NCBI GenBank assembly: GCA_022225965.2
Contig: JAKJXP020000138.1
Location: forward strand, 28,196 to 92,195
Reading direction: 5' to 3'
Length of the DNA: 64,000 bases
Origin: Diatrype stigma
Taxonomy: Eukaryota; Ascomycota; Sordariomycetes; Xylariales; Diatrypaceae
In this document: in pieces, positions 60,776 through 64,000 of the stretch
Layout of the letters: each line of letters opens with the position of its first letter
Position numbering within the stretch: position 1 is the first letter of the stretch
Notes under the pieces: generated by a model
What the model was told of the DNA's origin: nothing
Databases searched by the model: none
The model's input: only the letters and a program-made list of their open reading frames with translations
Translations under genes and position numbers: made by a program

Positions 60776-62244
60776 CTATACATCAATTTGCTTGCTACTC
60801 TCTTTCATGAGCCATTCCTTCAAATTCGCTTCGGAGATAGTAGCGCGCTTACACGCCCACCAGTACTCTTGCGGAGGGAGTAGTATCCTCACGGCGCGGT
60901 AGAAATGGTAAAGTAGAGCGAGAGCATGCGGGTCTCCCTGCTGGACCATGGTTGCGAAAGGACCATGGCAACTCACTGGGAATGAGAGGATATATCTTGC
61001 CAAATCCGAGAACATAGTAGAGTTGTCATGAGTACAAGTTGGTGGTTCTGCCTCAGGGAGAAACGATAGAACCAGACACAGTCGTGCAATGGCAGGCTCG
61101 TAACCATCAGGTGCGAAACCATCTTCTATAGAGTTTATAGTGTCTGGTGCTTGGGAAACGAAATTGTTCCATAGATCTGAGACTACCAGGTCTGTATGTC
61201 TTTGGTACGGGAGGGGGATGTTCAGTAGTTCCATTTTTATGGGACGGTGATACGAAAAGAACTCTCGATATCTGGTTAGGGTATTGGTGCTGACCCGCGC
61301 AGTTGCCACAAGTTTCTCCATGGGGTTATATTGAAGAAGAGGCAAGAACTTCGACGGTTGATTGGCAATCAGCGGAACACTCTTCAAGAACACCTCCTTC
61401 AGACTAGAGCCCATTCCAAAGACACGATCTTTAGTTGGGTCCAGTGATTGAGTGCCATCAGTGTCACCCTCCTGCTTTGAGGGAAAGTCGTCACTAGTCC
61501 ACGCTTCGTACTGGAGTAGCAGTGAGGTTGCAATGAAGGCATCGATGTGGATGGAGGCGAAATTATTGGATAGTTCATGGCGAAACCCGGACAAGGCCCG
61601 ACATAGGTGGCTAGCTGCCGCCCTCGCATGCGTGGCATCTTCTGGTTGTAGAAAGGCCATATGTCGTGCTGTGATGCATAGGATAGTGTTCATCAAGAAC
61701 TCAAACTGGAAGGCTAGCTGGAGTGCATCGTCCCAGACCTCAGGGCATAAGATGAGCGTTTGGCGTGTAGCTGTTTGAAAATGGTGGAAGAGTTTCATGT
61801 GGTGGAGGTTCACGATGGCATCCGTTGTAGACCGAAACCCCGAAAGGAGGGTTTGAGATGTCACTGGTCTGGGTATCGAGGGGTTCGATACTACCCGATT
61901 CCTTCCATTGGAACGTTGGCAACATTCGCTTCTCCGCGAACAGTTTTCACAGGGCGTCCCTTCACTACACTGACGAGCCGCAGCATTAGTTTGTACAGAC
62001 CATTATAAGTTATGCGAGATTTACCCACCTTAACTCGTCGCCTCCTGCAGTTCTCACATCCGGTCAGGGACTTCCGATGGGCCCGCCGTTTCCTGGACGG
62101 ATCAAAAGCTAAAGCTTTGGGAATCTCGGCAAGCACCTGGTCCTGACTCGAAGTCGATAAAAAAACGAAGGTGTTAGTATAGTCAGTCAAAGATGGTTCC
62201 CCTTGTTCCGTGATCACGGTCGCAGAAGATCTATTCGAAGACAT
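60776..62244 (-). CDS. Zn2Cys6 transcription factor
   Basis: Two exons, 62244-62029 and 61969-60776, joined in phase 0 by a 59-nt GTGGGT...GTCAG intron, encode 469 residues. The splice restores the binuclear cluster: Cys63, Cys66, Cys73, Cys79, Cys82 and Cys88/89 (C-x2-C-x6-C-x5-C-x2-C-x5/6-C) with the basic patch RKRRAHRKS and RRRRVK beside it. The remainder is a helical fungal-specific factor region with LILCPEVWDDALQLAF and LCITARHMAFL, which is the usual start of the regulatory domain in factors of the sterol-uptake/cluster-regulator type. Unspliced, the frame would lose the third to sixth Cys. It probably binds CGG-containing sites in the nucleus; its position beside the SDR and terpene-synthase fragment suggests a pathway regulator. 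No target sites were identified. Confidence 0.88.
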
Positions 62245-62756
62245 GATAAACGAAGACGAAGACCTGATTCGGCTCGTATAAGAGCTTTAGGAAAGAACTA
62301 TGACACGATGGATTCAATAGTAATCAGTGCACGGAGATAATAATGAGCTCATAGCCAAGGGGTATATCTCCGTAGTTATGTCCATATGATCCTATCAGTT
62401 AGCGCTAAACCAGGTTCGGCAATACGAGCCCAGTTAGGAATTACAAGTGTCCGAGTTATGCGCAGGGTGTTACGTAACGCAACCTGTGTAAGGTTCTGTT
62501 AGCGGGAGCATTCGCCGCGGCGAGCCATGTACCTAATCAGCAGCACAGCCCACTTTGATGACACCGTTACATAACGCTTTTCTTTTCTTGGGTGCGATTT
62601 ACACCTATACAACTGCTATTGTAACGGTATGGGTCGCCGTTGCACCTCATGGAGTAAGATGGTGGGTTTTCGAGCCGACAACATTCCACTTTTGGTGGTT
62701 AGCCCTTATGTTATATTACGGAACTAACCTTGTTGTTTTGTTCTCTTTATAGCATA
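62245..62756. other. Region upstream of the Zn2Cys6 gene
   Basis: Likely promoter of the regulator gene. A short plus-strand frame (62558-62752) encodes about 64 residues with two hydrophobic segments; it ends at the border of the AT-rich island and may be a fragment of a lost membrane protein. No family is recognised. Confidence 0.4.
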
Positions 62757-64000
62757 TATGTCGTTCTTATTTTTAAATAGGTTCTTTTAGTTCTTAGGTT
62801 ATAATAATTATATTAACGTATATTTATATTATATATTTCCTTGTTTTATAACGTAATAATTTATAGCCTTTATATAATATATTCGTTTTTAAACGAAATA
62901 AATAATTCTCTTATTTTATGTGTTTATAATTTATAATTGCTTAATAATTTATTCTTATAATTCGAATTTTCATTAAAATACCTTTAAGTAATAACTATAT
63001 TAAATATAATACTAAAGGCATAATTTTATCGAATAAAACGCCGGTATTAAAAAATATCGTAATTATTAACGTTATTTCTTATTTATAAATAAATATATTG
63101 CCTTAAATTTTTAAAGCACTTTAAAAACATATCGTTATAATAATACCTTAATTTATTACTAGGATTTTTTAAAATAAATATATCGGATTTTCCTTTTTTT
63201 AAAAAAAATGTCTTAAAATGCTTTTAAATTTTCGTAATAAATAAAAACTTATAAAAATTATTAATTATGTTTTAAAATTACGACTTTAAAATAATTACCG
63301 ATTTAATAAAAAGCCGTGAAATAATAATAACCCTTAATATGTAAAATTTTAAATCGATTAATTATAAATTTAATAAAAGGTTATAAAGTAATAATAATTC
63401 TTAAACTTAAAAAATAGGATTTTAAAAGTTAATAACTTAAACGAAATAAAGAAATATTCGTTTTTTTATAATTAAAAGAATACGTTTTAATAAGTAAGTT
63501 ATATTAAAAATAATAATAAAATTATAAATTATTTTCATAATTTATAATAAATGGTTTTTACGTTTTAGTAATTCTTTACGTTAATAATAAAGAAATTCTT
63601 AAATTTTAGCCATTTTAGCTTTATCTTTTATTAGCGATAAAAACGACAAGTTTTATTTTTTAAGATTATTATAATATTATAAATTATTTCGATATGAAAT
63701 TGCCGGTAAAAATGTTAAGAAATAGCATGAAATATAATCGCCTTATTTTTATAAGTATTAAGTATTAATAAGTACGTACGTAAATTAAAGAAAGCAAATA
63801 ATAATCCGAAATAAAACGGTTATGTTTTAAGTTATTTAAAATAAAAAGGCTTTATTTAAAGAAATATAAATAAAAGCTCTTACTTATATAAAGCCTTATT
63901 GGCTTACGTAATATAACGCTACTTAAACGTTAAATATAATTATTATTTACTTTCTTTTCTTTTACGATGTAATCGCGAATTATAATGGCTATTTATTAAA
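62757..64000. other. AT-rich RIP-type island at the window edge
   Basis: Composition changes sharply at about 62757 to a sequence dominated by TTATAA, TATTAA and AATAAT words, like the 37.2-38.1 kb and 39.3-48.2 kb islands. No open frame is supported and no terminal repeat is seen; the unit continues past the window end. Confidence 0.6.

Overview
The window is nuclear DNA of a filamentous ascomycete, most likely a Sordariomycete. The basis is short GT-AG introns with CTRAC-type branch sites, long pyrimidine-rich leaders, microsatellites of the TACATACC/TACCTACC type, fungal gene families (GT90/CAP10, Sch9, Zn2Cys6 factor, SAT4-type membrane protein, CmcJ/AsaB-like oxidase), and AT-rich islands in which Gln codons have become TAA/TAG, the signature of repeat-induced point mutation (RIP). 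No rRNA, tRNA or CRISPR was found. Gene models were spliced by eye.

Layout. 1-36 kb is gene-bearing and moderately GC-rich: a GT90 glycosyltransferase, an SDR oxidoreductase, an MFS drug transporter broken by two 2-nt frameshifts, the AGC kinase Sch9, glucose-6-phosphate isomerase, a CmcJ/AsaB-like oxidase, an LAT-type amino-acid permease, a small Ser-rich protein, an alpha/beta hydrolase, an augmin HAUS6-like protein, a sugar transporter and a small two-exon gene with a triplicated motif. 36-39.3 kb is a decaying border with an AT-rich island and a broken conserved-type gene.

39,323-48,228 is a single 8.9-kb RIP-mutated DNA transposon. It is bounded by an identical 8-bp duplication (TCTTGTTT) and short imperfect inverted ends starting with TA, and carries a hAT-like transposase relic. 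Next to that relic is a histone H3-like gene with a Lys/Gly-rich tail, a recognisable histone fold and an extra basic C-terminal domain. Intron-like gaps in the element carry 2-6 copies of a 12-nt unit containing GTATTAAT, always in 12-nt register; undoing RIP C-to-T changes would give GTACTAAC, which contains the branch-site box TACTAAC. The histone cargo and the 12-nt arrays are the most interesting content of the window.

48.6-62.2 kb holds a mitochondrial-type rhomboid protease, a DHA2-type MFS transporter, a frameshifted SAT4/PTH11-like membrane protein, and what looks like the remnant of a terpene cluster: a hemerythrin-like gene, the C-terminal third of a terpene synthase (NSE triad intact, front lost, with a hairpin element between it and the hemerythrin gene), an SDR and a Zn2Cys6 regulator. 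The window ends in another RIP-type AT-rich island (62.76-64 kb). Two further inverted-repeat elements, a dispersed 204-bp direct repeat and an inverted pair of gene fragments mark the 27-60 kb part as repeat-affected.
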